A stretch of 64,000 nucleotides of DNA from Kiloniella majae (GCF_002118315.1 NZ_MTSZ01000002.1:1-64000); one strand, 5' to 3'. Positions 1-8,535 are shown, counted from the stretch's first letter. The notes: generated from the sequence alone by a model not told the origin. Translations and numbers: made by a program.

Positions 1-40
1 GACTACGCTTTACTCGCTCTTTCTTTGAAGGTCCCATCAT
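1..40 (-). CDS. Start of an unidentified gene, cut by the window edge
   Basis: On the minus strand an ATG at 40-38 (a second ATG follows at once) opens a frame that stays open to the window edge and would begin MMGPSKKERVKRS. A GGAGA ribosome binding site lies seven bases upstream. The gene would lie downstream of valS but behind the valS terminator. Thirteen codons are too few to name a family, and the call rests only on the start signal. Confidence 0.35.
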   Translation of the reverse strand, partial: MMGPSKKERVKRS

Positions 41-87
41 AAGTCTCCAATATGTAAACTTATTTCAGGACGCGACAATTAGAATAC

Positions 88-115
88 AAAAAAAGCCGCT
101 CGAATGAGCGGCTTT
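88..115 (-). terminator. Rho-independent terminator after valS
   Basis: A perfect 10-bp stem (AAAGCCGCTC / GAGCGGCTTT, four-base loop) at 92-115 is followed on the minus strand by a run of seven T. It lies 35 bases past the valS stop codon and should end the popZ/valS transcripts. Confidence 0.85.
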
Positions 116-149
116 CTTATAAACCTATCAAACGCAATAAATGTTGCTT

Positions 150-2801
150 CTAGAGATTGGCAATCCGCGCCAGAGCTTCATCCAGTTTTGTTTTGACTGA
201 CATGAACTCTTCCCGGCGGGCTTTCTTTTCCTCAACAACATGTTCAGGTGCCCTGGAAACAAAATTTTCGTTTGAGAGTTGCTTGTCAATTTTAGCAATC
301 TCTTCGAGCGTTTTTTCCATTTCTTTATTCAGGCGAGCTGTTTCCTGCTCAGCGTCAATAATACCTTCCAAGGGCAATGCAAAAGTCGCATCATCAAGAA
401 CAATTTGAATAGCCCCTTGCGGCAGATCTTCATCTGTAAAATCAACAGAGGAAAGACCAGCAAGCCACTTCACAACATCTTTGTATTGATCAACTTTGGC
501 TTTAACTACATCAGAACCATCTTTGAGCAGAAGCGGCGCCTTTAGTTTTGGCGGTGTATTCAACTCAGCACGTGTCGCCCGGATATCAGAGATAAGCTTG
601 ATAACCCAATCCATCTCTTTATCAACGTTAGCATCCGTATGACGCTCGTCGAACTTTGGCCACGACGAAGAAATAAGCGGTGTTGCACCTTCGTTGCCAA
701 GGTTTTCCCATAATTCCTCGGTAATATAAGGCATGATTGGATGTAAAAGATGAAGTGTCTGTGCCAAGACCCATGCAATTGTTGCTTTGGTCTCACTATT
801 CGTTGCTTCATTCCCTGCTGCCAGTACGGGCTTTGTGAATTCTACATACCAGTCACAATATTCATTCCAAAAGAAACGATAAAGCGCATTAGCAGCATCG
901 TTAAAACGGTAGTCATCCAGCGCTTTGTCAACGGCAGCCGTCGCTGCTGCAACACGTCCGACAATCCATTTATTAATCGGCTCGTTACAGCTCAGAGGGT
1001 CAAAACCTGGATCATACACAGCACCGTTCATCTGACTATAGATCGACGCATTCCAAAGCTTGGTTCCGAAGTTGCGATAGCCTTCAACACGAGAAGATGC
1101 CAACTTGATATCGCGCCCCGGTGCCGCCATCGCCGCCAGAGTGAAACGCAAAGCATCACAGCTGTATTCAGAGATAACTTCAAGCGGATCAATAACATTG
1201 CCCTTCGACTTGGACATTTTCTGACCATTTTCATCGCGGACAAGAGCATGGATATAGACGGTTTTGAACGGCACTTCTTTCATAAAGTGCATGCCCATCA
1301 TCATCATTCTGGCAACCCAGAAGAAGATAATGTCAAAACCGGTAACCAACACATCGCCAGGATAATACCGTTCCAGCTCTTTCGTTGTTTCTGGCCATCC
1401 AATGGTAGAGAAAGGCCAAAGAGCAGATGAGAACCATGTATCCAGAACATCCGGGTCACGTATTAGCTCAACTTCTTTGCCGAAATGTGCAAGGGCAGCA
1501 GCTTTAGCTTCTTCTTCTGTCTCTTCAACAAAGATTTCGCCATCAGGACCATACCATGCCGGGATCTGATGTCCCCACCACAGCTGACGAGAAACACACC
1601 ATGGCTGGATATTACGCATCCAATCGTAGTAAGTATTTTCCCACTGTTTCGGAACAATTTCAGTCTTGCCAGTTTCAACAGCTTCCAAAGCTGGTTTGGC
1701 AAGTGTCGCCGCGTCAACATACCATTGATCAGTCAACCAAGGTTCAACTGGAACATTCGATCTGTCGCCATAAGGAACAGAATTCAGGTGATCGTCGATC
1801 TTATCCAAAAGACCAAGTTCTTCAAACTTGGCAACAATCTTCTTACGGGCAACAAAACGATCCAGCCCTTGATAGTCATCCGGCGCATTTTCATTAATAT
1901 GCGCGAACTTATCAAAAACATTAATCATTTCCAGATTACAGCGACGCCCGACTTCAAAGTCATTGAAATCGTGAGCCGGGGTAATCTTAACGGCACCAGA
2001 GCCCGTTTCAGGATCAGCATACTCATCAGCAACAATAGGGATAAGACGCCCGACGATTGGCAGTTTTACATTTTTGCCAATAAGATCTTTGTAGCGATCA
2101 TCATCCGGATGTACTGCAACACCCGTATCACCCAGCATTGTCTCCGGACGCGTGGTGGCAACAACAATGTATTTACCGTCTTCACCATCAATCGGATAGC
2201 GGAAATGCCAGAGCTTGCCGTTACTTTCTTTTTGAACAACTTCAAGATCAGAAATCGCGGTCAGAAGCTTTGGATCCCAGTTTACAAGACGCTTGTCTTT
2301 ATAGATCAAACCTTCTTTATGAAGCTGAACAAAAACCTTACGAACCGCTTCTGAAAGCCCTTCATCCATTGTAAAGCGTTCACGGGGCCAATCAGCAGAC
2401 GCACCGAGATGACGAAGCTGTTTAACAATCGCCCCACCGGACTCTTCTTTCCATTCCCAAACAGAATTCAGGAACTTTTCACGACCAAGATCATGTCTGG
2501 AAATTCCCTTTTCAGCCAATTGACGCTCAACAACCATCTGGGTCGCAATACCCGCATGGTCGGTTCCCGGCTGCCAGAGGACATCATGCCCCTTCATGCG
2601 TTTATACCGAACAAGAACGTCTTGCAGAGTAAAGGTCAAAGCATGTCCCATGTGCAGATTCCCCGTGACATTCGGCGGGGGCATCATAATGGTATAAGGG
2701 TCAGACGGGGAATTAGGATCTGCGGAGAAAGCTCCGGATTTTTCCCAACGCTCGTAATGCTTTGCCTCAACTTTTTCAGGGCAATAGGTTTTGTCCAGCA
2801 T
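150..2801 (-). CDS. valS: Valyl-tRNA synthetase
   Basis: Class I aminoacyl-tRNA synthetase that charges tRNA-Val in the cytoplasm. The 883 residues match the usual bacterial length. The HIGH signature appears as HMGH at residues 50-53 inside PPPNVTGNLHMGHAL, and KMSKS lies near residue 528. Between them sits the CP1 editing domain that removes Thr-tRNA-Val. The end (about 815-880) is the charged coiled-coil arm typical of ValRS. An AAGAGGA ribosome binding site lies about ten bases before the ATG. The gene follows popZ on the same strand but is separated from it by a terminator, so it probably has its own promoter in the 87-base gap. The family assignment is secure. Confidence 0.98.
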   Translation of the reverse strand: MLDKTYCPEKVEAKHYERWEKSGAFSADPNSPSDPYTIMMPPPNVTGNLHMGHALTFTLQDVLVRYKRMKGHDVLWQPGTDHAGIATQMVVERQLAEKGISRHDLGREKFLNSVWEWKEESGGAIVKQLRHLGASADWPRERFTMDEGLSEAVRKVFVQLHKEGLIYKDKRLVNWDPKLLTAISDLEVVQKESNGKLWHFRYPIDGEDGKYIVVATTRPETMLGDTGVAVHPDDDRYKDLIGKNVKLPIVGRLIPIVADEYADPETGSGAVKITPAHDFNDFEVGRRCNLEMINVFDKFAHINENAPDDYQGLDRFVARKKIVAKFEELGLLDKIDDHLNSVPYGDRSNVPVEPWLTDQWYVDAATLAKPALEAVETGKTEIVPKQWENTYYDWMRNIQPWCVSRQLWWGHQIPAWYGPDGEIFVEETEEEAKAAALAHFGKEVELIRDPDVLDTWFSSALWPFSTIGWPETTKELERYYPGDVLVTGFDIIFFWVARMMMMGMHFMKEVPFKTVYIHALVRDENGQKMSKSKGNVIDPLEVISEYSCDALRFTLAAMAAPGRDIKLASSRVEGYRNFGTKLWNASIYSQMNGAVYDPGFDPLSCNEPINKWIVGRVAAATAAVDKALDDYRFNDAANALYRFFWNEYCDWYVEFTKPVLAAGNEATNSETKATIAWVLAQTLHLLHPIMPYITEELWENLGNEGATPLISSSWPKFDERHTDANVDKEMDWVIKLISDIRATRAELNTPPKLKAPLLLKDGSDVVKAKVDQYKDVVKWLAGLSSVDFTDEDLPQGAIQIVLDDATFALPLEGIIDAEQETARLNKEMEKTLEEIAKIDKQLSNENFVSRAPEHVVEEKKARREEFMSVKTKLDEALARIANL

Positions 2802-2841
2802 TACTGGGTTCCTCTTAACTAAAATATTCTATGTGAAATAA

Positions 2842-2859
2842 TGCTAGCATTTGCTAGCA
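2842..2859. promoter_or_regulatory. Twin palindrome in the valS upstream region
   Basis: The self-complementary octamer TGCTAGCA occurs twice, at 2842-2849 and 2852-2859, with centres exactly 10 bp apart, so both face the same side of the helix. They sit about 40-60 bases upstream of the valS start, between the popZ terminator and valS. This looks like an operator or a small hairpin; no regulator can be named. Confidence 0.35.
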
Positions 2860-2867
2860 GTTTCGGA

Positions 2868-2908
2868 AGAAAAAAGAAAGTCCGGGCCTTATAAATCTTC
2901 GGCCCGGC
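2868..2908 (-). terminator. Terminator overlapping the popZ stop codon
   Basis: The stem pairs 2901-2908 with 2881-2888 (GCCGGGCC / GGCCCGGA) and is followed on the minus strand by TTTCTTTTTT. The upstream arm lies inside the last codons of popZ, so the coding end and the terminator share sequence. Confidence 0.8.
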
Positions 2909-3629
2909 GCACCATCTTTTTAATTTCCTCGCGAACGATTCGTTCAACCATAGGGCCCAAGCGGACATCAAGCCATGCTTTAAGCTCAGGAACCAGTGCT
3001 TCACGAACGATATCTTCCAGTGTTTTCCCTGTACCAATGGCCAGGGAACGTTGGACAACAGCAGCACGTGCTATTTCAGACAGCGCCGAAGAAGTTGAAT
3101 CCTGCGTCTCTTCTTGAAGAATGCTCTCTGCATCAGGCGCATCCAGGTCAATATCATCACCGACATTAATATCGTCATCAGGAATATCGTCTTCAGGCGT
3201 TTCAGCAACTGCAGCAATTTCTATTTCATCTTCATCAAATGAAATATCACCAATGTCATCTTCTTCAACGGCTTCTAAATCAGCCTCAGGTTCTTCGGCC
3301 GGTTCTTCTATTTCAATCTCGTCTTCTTCAGGCTCACCCATTGATGATCTGAAGTCATCTTCAATCGAATCCTCATCAGAATCCGCCTCAACAGGCTCCT
3401 CTTCCGCGTCAGGTTCTTCAGCGACAACCTCTTCCTCTTCGGCAACCTCTTCGGTTAGCTCGAGAACGTCATCATCGTCTGCTTCAGGTTCTTCCGCAGC
3501 AGGCTCCTCTGCCTGTGCCTCCGCCCCTTCTGGCGTCTCACCTTCTGGATCGTCTTCAGAAATAATCCGGCGAATTGACGCCAGAATTTCTTCCATTGAT
3601 GGTTCACCCTGGGCTTCTTGATCACTCAT
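2889..3629 (-). CDS. popZ: PopZ-type polar organising protein (DUF2497)
   Basis: PopZ forms a condensate at the cell pole that anchors the chromosome origin and cell cycle proteins in Caulobacter. Here the N-terminal client-binding helix is clear (SMEEILASIRRIISED, residues 11-26). Residues of about 27-165 are extremely rich in Glu and Asp with Pro and Ala and should be disordered. The C-terminal helices (LVPELKAWLDVRLGPMVERI and the following IVREEIKKMV) match the oligomerisation domain. At 246 residues it is longer than the Caulobacter protein as I recall it (about 177), mostly through the acidic linker. The neighbours pcm, tolC and valS match the arrangement I recall from other alphaproteobacteria. 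The family is sure; the polar function is inferred. Confidence 0.9.
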   Translation of the reverse strand: MSDQEAQGEPSMEEILASIRRIISEDDPEGETPEGAEAQAEEPAAEEPEADDDDVLELTEEVAEEEEVVAEEPDAEEEPVEADSDEDSIEDDFRSSMGEPEEDEIEIEEPAEEPEADLEAVEEDDIGDISFDEDEIEIAAVAETPEDDIPDDDINVGDDIDLDAPDAESILQEETQDSTSSALSEIARAAVVQRSLAIGTGKTLEDIVREALVPELKAWLDVRLGPMVERIVREEIKKMVRRAEDL

Positions 3630-3734
3630 TGAAATGCTGTCCCACCGCTTCCTTAACTGCGAACATTACCTGTTACCAATACAATTTCGGTAATATAAGT
3701 TAGATATTATTGAAAAAGAAGGGCTTTTGCACGT

Positions 3735-5126
3735 CTAATTTTCAATACCCAACCCAAACCACTTATCTCTCACATTATTATAGTCTTCTGCCGGATCAAA
3801 GACATTAACAGGTAACCCGATGTACTGCGCTGTCATCTGGCCCATTGTGCTCAGTACCTGATAAGTCGCAACAACTTCATCTCTTTGCGCTCGCACAAGG
3901 TTCACCTGTGCATCGAGTAATTCCTGTTCGGCATCAAGTACATCCAACACTGTTCTCTCACCAACTTCTTCTTCTTGACGTACGCCGTCTAGGGCTATTT
4001 CTGCGGCATTTACAGAAGAGGTAAAGGATTTGATCTGTGCCTGAGAGCTGACAAGGTTTTCCCAAGATGATGTTCCTTGCTGCTCAACAGCACGCATCTG
4101 TTCAACAATTTGGATTCTACGCTGGTTAGCAACCTGTTTTGCCTGGCGAACGCGGCTACTCACCAATCCCTGTTGATAGAGAGGCACAACAAGTTGCGCA
4201 ATAATTTCACCGGATGTGCTGTCGATATCTTCACCTGATGTTTCATCAGAACGACTGACGCGCCCCACCAGCGACAAATCCGGGTATAGTTCACCTGTTA
4301 TTTCTCTGACTTCGTTCTTGGAAGCCATTTCGTTGTACTTGGCAGCAAGAAGAGCCGGATTATTTTCCAGTGCAACGCCCAACAACTCATCTTCACTGCT
4401 TGGTAAAACCGCAAAGGGAGCAGGACGCGCCAATACTTCATCAGGATATTCACCAACGACTTCTTCAAACACGGCTTTTGATGAATTCAGCGTTCCTTCC
4501 GAAGCAATGCGCTGGGCTGTCGATGTTGAATATCTGGATTCTGCCTGTGCAACATCCGTTCTTGTTAACTCACCAACATCAAAACGATCACGCGTTGCTT
4601 CAAACTGTCTGGTCAAAACTTTTTCATTGTTGATGTTAAGATCCAGAATAGCCTGATCCCGCCAAACATCAGCATAGGCCGTTACGGCCCGCAACAGAAC
4701 ATCCTGCTCAACAGACGTCACGGATGCACGTTCTGCCAGGACCAGATTTTCAGCCTGCTCCGTCGCGGCCTCTGTCTGTCCCCCCTGATAAAGAGATTGC
4801 GTCACCTGCAACGTTGCATTCAAAGGCTGCGTTGTATCTGTTGAATCCCCCGTGGGCGTATCTGTATCGGTTCGGCGAACACCTGCCGAGGACGTAATAC
4901 GAACATCCGGACGCCACTCAGACAGCGCCTGAGGAACACCTTCGTTAACTGATTTCAAGCCTGTTTGAGCACTGGATAGTGATGGATTGGTTTCATAGGC
5001 TTTAACCAAAGACTCATTCAGCGTCTGGGCCATTACACCACCAGAAAAACCAGTGTAAACTGCAACACTGACAATGGCACATCGACTTAAAAGCGCTTTT
5101 TTCGTGTTTCCGATAGATTTGATCAT
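3735..5126 (-). CDS. tolC: TolC-family outer membrane efflux channel
   Basis: Outer membrane channel of the TolC type, used by type I secretion and multidrug efflux pumps. I start it at the ATG at 5126, because the next 34 residues form a signal peptide (Lys-rich start, hydrophobic AIVSVAVYTGFSGG, cleavage after VMA). The frame stays open to another ATG at 5180, which would add 18 residues before the signal. The mature part has the two repeated outer membrane efflux domains, rich in long Gln/Ala/Glu helices (for example VRQEEEVGERTVLDVLDAEQ). It ends at about 463 residues, normal for the family. No pump or secretion ATPase gene is adjacent, so the partner is unknown. Confidence 0.92.
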   Translation of the reverse strand: MIKSIGNTKKALLSRCAIVSVAVYTGFSGGVMAQTLNESLVKAYETNPSLSSAQTGLKSVNEGVPQALSEWRPDVRITSSAGVRRTDTDTPTGDSTDTTQPLNATLQVTQSLYQGGQTEAATEQAENLVLAERASVTSVEQDVLLRAVTAYADVWRDQAILDLNINNEKVLTRQFEATRDRFDVGELTRTDVAQAESRYSTSTAQRIASEGTLNSSKAVFEEVVGEYPDEVLARPAPFAVLPSSEDELLGVALENNPALLAAKYNEMASKNEVREITGELYPDLSLVGRVSRSDETSGEDIDSTSGEIIAQLVVPLYQQGLVSSRVRQAKQVANQRRIQIVEQMRAVEQQGTSSWENLVSSQAQIKSFTSSVNAAEIALDGVRQEEEVGERTVLDVLDAEQELLDAQVNLVRAQRDEVVATYQVLSTMGQMTAQYIGLPVNVFDPAEDYNNVRDKWFGLGIEN

Positions 5127-5297
5127 CACGTTGTCCAAAATTAATCCAATGCCAAACTTAATTTGATAACGGTCCCGCATTGCGCGGTTACCTATAGAAT
5201 GAAATGAAACCGTAAATGTGGTTTATATCTGTGTCTTTTAAAGAGCATACAAAAAGTTCTTAAACAGGTCACAGGCTATTTACAACTTTTTGTATAT

Positions 5298-5327
5298 AAA
5301 AAAGAACTGGCACAAACTGCGCCAGTC
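5298..5327 (-). terminator. Terminator between pcm and tolC
   Basis: On the minus strand GACTGGC pairs with GCCAGTT around a short loop, followed by TTTTTT. It lies about 95 bases past the pcm stop, so tolC probably has its own promoter in 5127-5297. Confidence 0.75.
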
Positions 5328-5420
5328 TTCATACAAACTTTGACGTTCTATCCTAGCCCGATCTGTCGCTAATATTTTAAGATCCAATATTAAATCGAAA
5401 GCACACTTAAAGATAGCGTA

Positions 5421-6092
5421 TCAAAATGAAAATGTTTCTTTGGCTTCAAAGCCGGGTAGCAAAGGTGTATTAGCGTCAAAAACCACACGACCGGAACAGT
5501 TGCCTGCGTGCTTTTCAATCAATGTCGCATGCCCCAATGTCTGTTTATCCTTGGCATTTGCATCCTGAACAACGGCGATCAATCGGCCCTTCTCTGCCAA
5601 CTGCTCTAAAAGCGCGTCAGGTACTTCAGAAACAGCACCGCCAAATACGATCAAATCATAAGGGGCCTGTTTTGGATACCCCTCAGTTAAGTCAGCCTTA
5701 ACAGCGACCGCGTTTTCTGTACCATGAGATGTAAAGCGCTCGTTCATCGAGTCAACCAGATCATCTGTATCTTCGATTGCCACAACGACACTAACAAGCT
5801 TGGCCAATACAGACGCCGTATAACCGGTGCCTGCGCCAACAACCAACGCCGTATCATCTTCTTGTGGGTCGATGGTCTGAAGCATACGCGCAAGAACCAT
5901 TGGCTCCATCAAATAGCGGCCATGGTCCAGCGCCAAATCTTCATCCACATAGGCAATAGCTTTTGAAGATTCCGGTACGTATTCTTCCCGTGCCACATTT
6001 TCAAACGCGGACAATACACCATCATGCGTCACCTTATTGGTACGCAACTGGCAATTAATCATGTTCATGCGGGCTTGTTCAAAGTTGTTCAT
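5421..6092 (-). CDS. pcm: Protein-L-isoaspartate O-methyltransferase family protein
   Basis: S-adenosylmethionine-dependent methyltransferase of the PCMT family, which repairs isoaspartyl residues in aged proteins. The 223 residues show the family start (ARMNMINCQLRTNKVTHDGV), the EEYVP block, and SAM-binding motif I (ALVVGAGTGYTASVLA, Gly residues at 86-90). The acidic residues after VVAIE fit the ribose-binding motif II. The alphaproteobacterial copies beside tolC are divergent from E. coli Pcm, so the true substrate is less certain than the fold. It is the first gene of the pcm-tolC-popZ-valS run and ends in its own terminator. Confidence 0.85.
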   Translation of the reverse strand: MNNFEQARMNMINCQLRTNKVTHDGVLSAFENVAREEYVPESSKAIAYVDEDLALDHGRYLMEPMVLARMLQTIDPQEDDTALVVGAGTGYTASVLAKLVSVVVAIEDTDDLVDSMNERFTSHGTENAVAVKADLTEGYPKQAPYDLIVFGGAVSEVPDALLEQLAEKGRLIAVVQDANAKDKQTLGHATLIEKHAGNCSGRVVFDANTPLLPGFEAKETFSF

Positions 6093-6340
6093 CGTTAGAA
6101 ACGCCGATTATCTGTAAAAATTTTGTGGGATAATAACCAAGTGACCCCAACCTTTCCAGACAAAGTATCCGTTTTTATTATTTTTATCTGGTTAATAAAG
6201 ACTCTGGCAGGTCATCAATTTAACAACAAGATCCCCTTCCCCACCTTATTATACTTAAACTATTTGGTAAACTTTCCTGTAAATTATCCGACCAAAACAA
6301 GACCCGTCACATAAATGAAACTGGAATCGAGATTGATCTC

Positions 6341-6369
6341 TTGACCTAATCGATAACCACTACTATACA
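6341..6369 (+). promoter_or_regulatory. Sigma-70-type promoter of tRNA-Cys
   Basis: TTGACC at 6341-6346 and TATACA at 6364-6369 are separated by 17 bases, close to the consensus. Transcription would begin near 6376, 30 bases before the tRNA. Confidence 0.7.
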
Positions 6370-6405
6370 CTGCGGCACTGCCAACGAATGAATGTTCGTC
6401 AGGAT

Positions 6406-6479
6406 GGCCCGGTGGCAGAGTGGTGATGCAGAGGACTGCAAATCCTTGTACGTCGGTTCGATTCCGGCCCGGGCCTCCA
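6406..6479 (+). tRNA. tRNA-Cys (GCA)
   Basis: The 74 bases fold into a cloverleaf. The acceptor arms GGCCCGG and CCGGGCC pair, the anticodon GCA is at 6438-6440 in the loop CTGCAAA, the T arm holds GGTTCGATTCC, and CCA (6477-6479) is encoded. A good promoter lies just upstream. Confidence 0.97.
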
Positions 6480-6930
6480 AAATCCTCATTTCTATGATTT
6501 CCCCGATCCTCAAAAAGATCCGGATAGATAATCTAGTCTAGCCTATACTCGGTTTCTTCAATAAATATCAATAATATCCCGACAGCATTAAAGACTAACA
6601 CCGAATCAATTATACAAGCTTTCAATCAAAACATTTTGTGTAAAAAGATTCTTACCGAATCAGAGTACTGTCTTGATTCGCCCTCAATTCTCTTTCTGAT
6701 ATAATTACAAATATCTCGCCAGCTTAACCTCGCGCTTTTTGTTAAAAGCAAGAAAACAGGATTGAGAATCTATTTTTCGCTCACCACAAAACCAAAGGAG
6801 TCATAAGCACCACAAGCCTTTGATTTAAAAGGAACAAAAAAAATTAAAAAAAATGCATAAAAGTTATTGCCAGCATGTAACACCACTGTTATAACCCAAC
6901 CCGTCGCCAACGAGGCGGCACAAACATTGA
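6480..6930. other. Gene-free spacer between two tRNA genes
   Basis: These 451 bases hold no credible reading frame on either strand. They are AT-rich with poly-A tracts near 6835-6853. The 9-mer ACCGAATCA occurs twice (6600-6608 and 6654-6662). The promoter of tRNA-Asn lies at the right end. I see nothing else. Confidence 0.6.
6867..6895 (+). promoter_or_regulatory. Sigma-70-type promoter of tRNA-Asn
   Basis: TTGCCA (6867-6872) and TATAAC (6890-6895) are spaced by 17 bases, with an A-rich tract upstream like an UP element. Transcription would begin near 6902, about 29 bases before the tRNA. Confidence 0.65.
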
Positions 6931-7006
6931 TCCGCGATAGCTCAGTTGGTAGAGCAGGTGACTGTTAATCACCCTGTCGCAGGTTCGAGTCCTGCTCGCG
7001 GAGCCA
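6931..7006 (+). tRNA. tRNA-Asn (GTT)
   Basis: The acceptor arms TCCGCGA and TCGCGGA pair, the anticodon GTT is at 6964-6966 in CTGTTAA, the D arm reads AGCTCAGTTGGTAGAGC, the T arm holds GGTTCGAGTCC, and CCA ends at 7006. A strong terminator follows directly. Confidence 0.97.
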
Positions 7007-7010
7007 TTAC

Positions 7011-7052
7011 AAAAACCCTAGATCATTGAATATCAATGACCTAGGGTTTTTT
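7011..7052 (+). terminator. Terminator after tRNA-Asn
   Basis: A 19-bp stem with one mismatch (7011-7029 with 7033-7051, loop ATA) ends in a run of six T. It starts four bases behind the tRNA. Confidence 0.88.
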
Positions 7053-7539
7053 GTTGAGAATTTACTGCGATTTTTCTTGAAATACGGGGCACAAAACGGG
7101 GCACAATTCCCGCTTTTAATCAAAACACATCCGGCATATCAGCCCAATCTGATCGTGTATTTTGGTGACACCATTCTCTGGCGCATCTTCCAATCGGCAT
7201 CGACACCAAACTTGGCGAATCTCACAACATCGCGTCATGGTCTTTGTTGAATTTATCCATAACAGACATCAACTTTATCAAGCCTGTAATGTAGAAAAAA
7301 GGTATGATACTCTCATATGAGCAGTTTGTGATACTCTTGAATACAGAGCTAATGTGTCCACCCGACAACATCACAAACCAAGAAGTTCAAAACATTATTG
7401 TACAAGAATTCCAAAAAAACACACACACCCGATACAAGGCATCAATTGTGCTAATGATAACAATGCTCATAGATATACAGGATTGAGGCAAAGTATCCTT
7501 AGCTTTTTATCTTAAATAAGATCGCATTCCAGCCCTGAC
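7053..7539. other. Gene-poor stretch behind tRNA-Asn
   Basis: About 490 bases without a gene I can defend. It begins with an 11-base sequence repeated in tandem (ACGGGGCACAA at 7084-7094 and 7096-7106). Short plus-strand frames at 7026-7250 and 7304-7486 resemble no family known to me and have poor start signals. A tRNA 3' end is a common integration site, so this may be the scar of a lost element, but no integrase and no repeated copy of the tRNA end is visible. Confidence 0.45.
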
Positions 7540-7580
7540 AAAAAAGAGACAGAAAAATAATAAAAAATCTTTCTGTCTCT
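7540..7580 (-). terminator. Terminator of the duplicated-lipoprotein gene
   Basis: An 11-bp perfect stem (AGAGACAGAAA at 7545-7555 with TTTCTGTCTCT at 7570-7580) is followed on the minus strand by a T run. It lies 65 bases past the stop of the gene at 7645. Confidence 0.8.
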
Positions 7581-7644
7581 CATTGAATAAGAACTCTGAG
7601 AATAAGACCCGGGAGAGCCTTCTATCACAAAAGGAAACTAGCCT

Positions 7645-8265
7645 CTATTTCTCAGCGGTTACATTATCATTTATCGCGTACAACACACACTTATTATCAG
7701 AAGATTTGGCCTTACAAATTTCTAGGACTGTTAACTTCAAATTGTTGTAAGGGGCCACTTCTTGCGATCTGGCTCTTGCCGTTGTTCCGTCTTTGCCAAT
7801 TGCAAAGGCAAGATTAACATCATCATTCTTAATACTAACCAAGTCTAGATATCTTCCGAATGCAGTTTTTTGCCCAGAAGTAATTTCAAACTTTTTGGGA
7901 TCATATAGATCTACCTTGATTTCTTTTTCTGGTTTGGTCTTTTTTTTCCAAACGATTTTTCCACCAACGTCATAAATCTTACAAGGCTTACCTTTTGAAT
8001 AGTCCTCACAGATTTTAATTGCTTTCGGCATAGATTGGAGCTTAGATCCGCGACATTGAATATCACGGCAATAGTACCACCCCCAACTCGTGTTTCCGTC
8101 TTTTGTCACAGCAAAAGCTCGCGGGTTAGATCTAAGGTATTTTTCATACGATTTTTGCGCGCTTGCACTCAAAGTAATTGGTCCGGAACCAACGAGTTCA
8201 GATGTAGTAGCCCCCTTACACCCGACAGTAAACAGCACCAAACACAATACAATTAATCTTTTCAC
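7645..8265 (-). CDS. Putative lipoprotein with an internally duplicated domain
   Basis: Function not recognised. The start is GTG, with AAGGGGA eight bases upstream. Residues 1-16 form a lipoprotein signal (MKRLIVLCLVLFTVGC) whose Cys16 would be lipidated. The rest holds two copies of a module of about 75 residues. Copy one runs from LSASAQKSYEKYLRS through FAVTKDGNT and ICEDYSKGKPCKIYDV. Copy two runs from ITSGQKTAFGRYLDL through FAIGKDGTT and ICKAKSSDNKCVLYAI. Each shares a Q-K-[ST]-x-[EF]-x-[KR]-Y-L start, a FAxxKDGxT turn and an ICxxxxxxxxCxxY end whose two Cys may form a disulfide. It has its own terminator and stands divergently to the TPR gene at 8536. It is probably a periplasmic, membrane-anchored protein. 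Confidence 0.75.
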   Translation of the reverse strand: MKRLIVLCLVLFTVGCKGATTSELVGSGPITLSASAQKSYEKYLRSNPRAFAVTKDGNTSWGWYYCRDIQCRGSKLQSMPKAIKICEDYSKGKPCKIYDVGGKIVWKKKTKPEKEIKVDLYDPKKFEITSGQKTAFGRYLDLVSIKNDDVNLAFAIGKDGTTARARSQEVAPYNNLKLTVLEICKAKSSDNKCVLYAINDNVTAEK

Positions 8266-8535
8266 AGATTATTCCCCTTAAATTCACCGATAAATATCAT
8301 ACCAAAAGTCAATAAACCAAAGTAAGAAAACTTCTCGTTTTAGCTCCCCATTCCACTACACGTAAGCCACAGATCAAACAACCTAAAAGAGAATAATTGG
8401 TTTTTAAAATACCTTTGTTGATATAATAATTACCCGCCAAACGATATTTAACGCTGATTACAACAATTTCAATTTTGCAATCTTCCTATAGAGTTATATA
8501 AAGATAAAAATTTATTAACTATATTTTCAGGGGCT

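Noticed and set aside
750-2354. Long plus-strand frames opposite valS
   Set aside because: They lie antisense to a perfectly conserved synthetase gene, have no start signals and no family resemblance.
3121-3621. Plus-strand 166-residue serine-rich frame
   Set aside because: It is the complement of the Glu/Asp-rich linker of PopZ; the Ser bias comes from codons of the other strand.
6123-6314. Plus-strand 63-codon frame upstream of tRNA-Cys
   Set aside because: No ribosome binding site or recognisable sequence, and it runs into a promoter region.
7026-7250. Plus-strand 74-codon frame with GAQNGAQF
   Set aside because: It begins in the tRNA-Asn terminator, and its sequence is largely made by the tandem GGGGCAC repeat.
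7304-7486. Plus-strand 60-codon frame in the gene-poor stretch
   Set aside because: Poor spacing of the ribosome binding site, no family, no neighbours on the same strand; I cannot support it as a gene.
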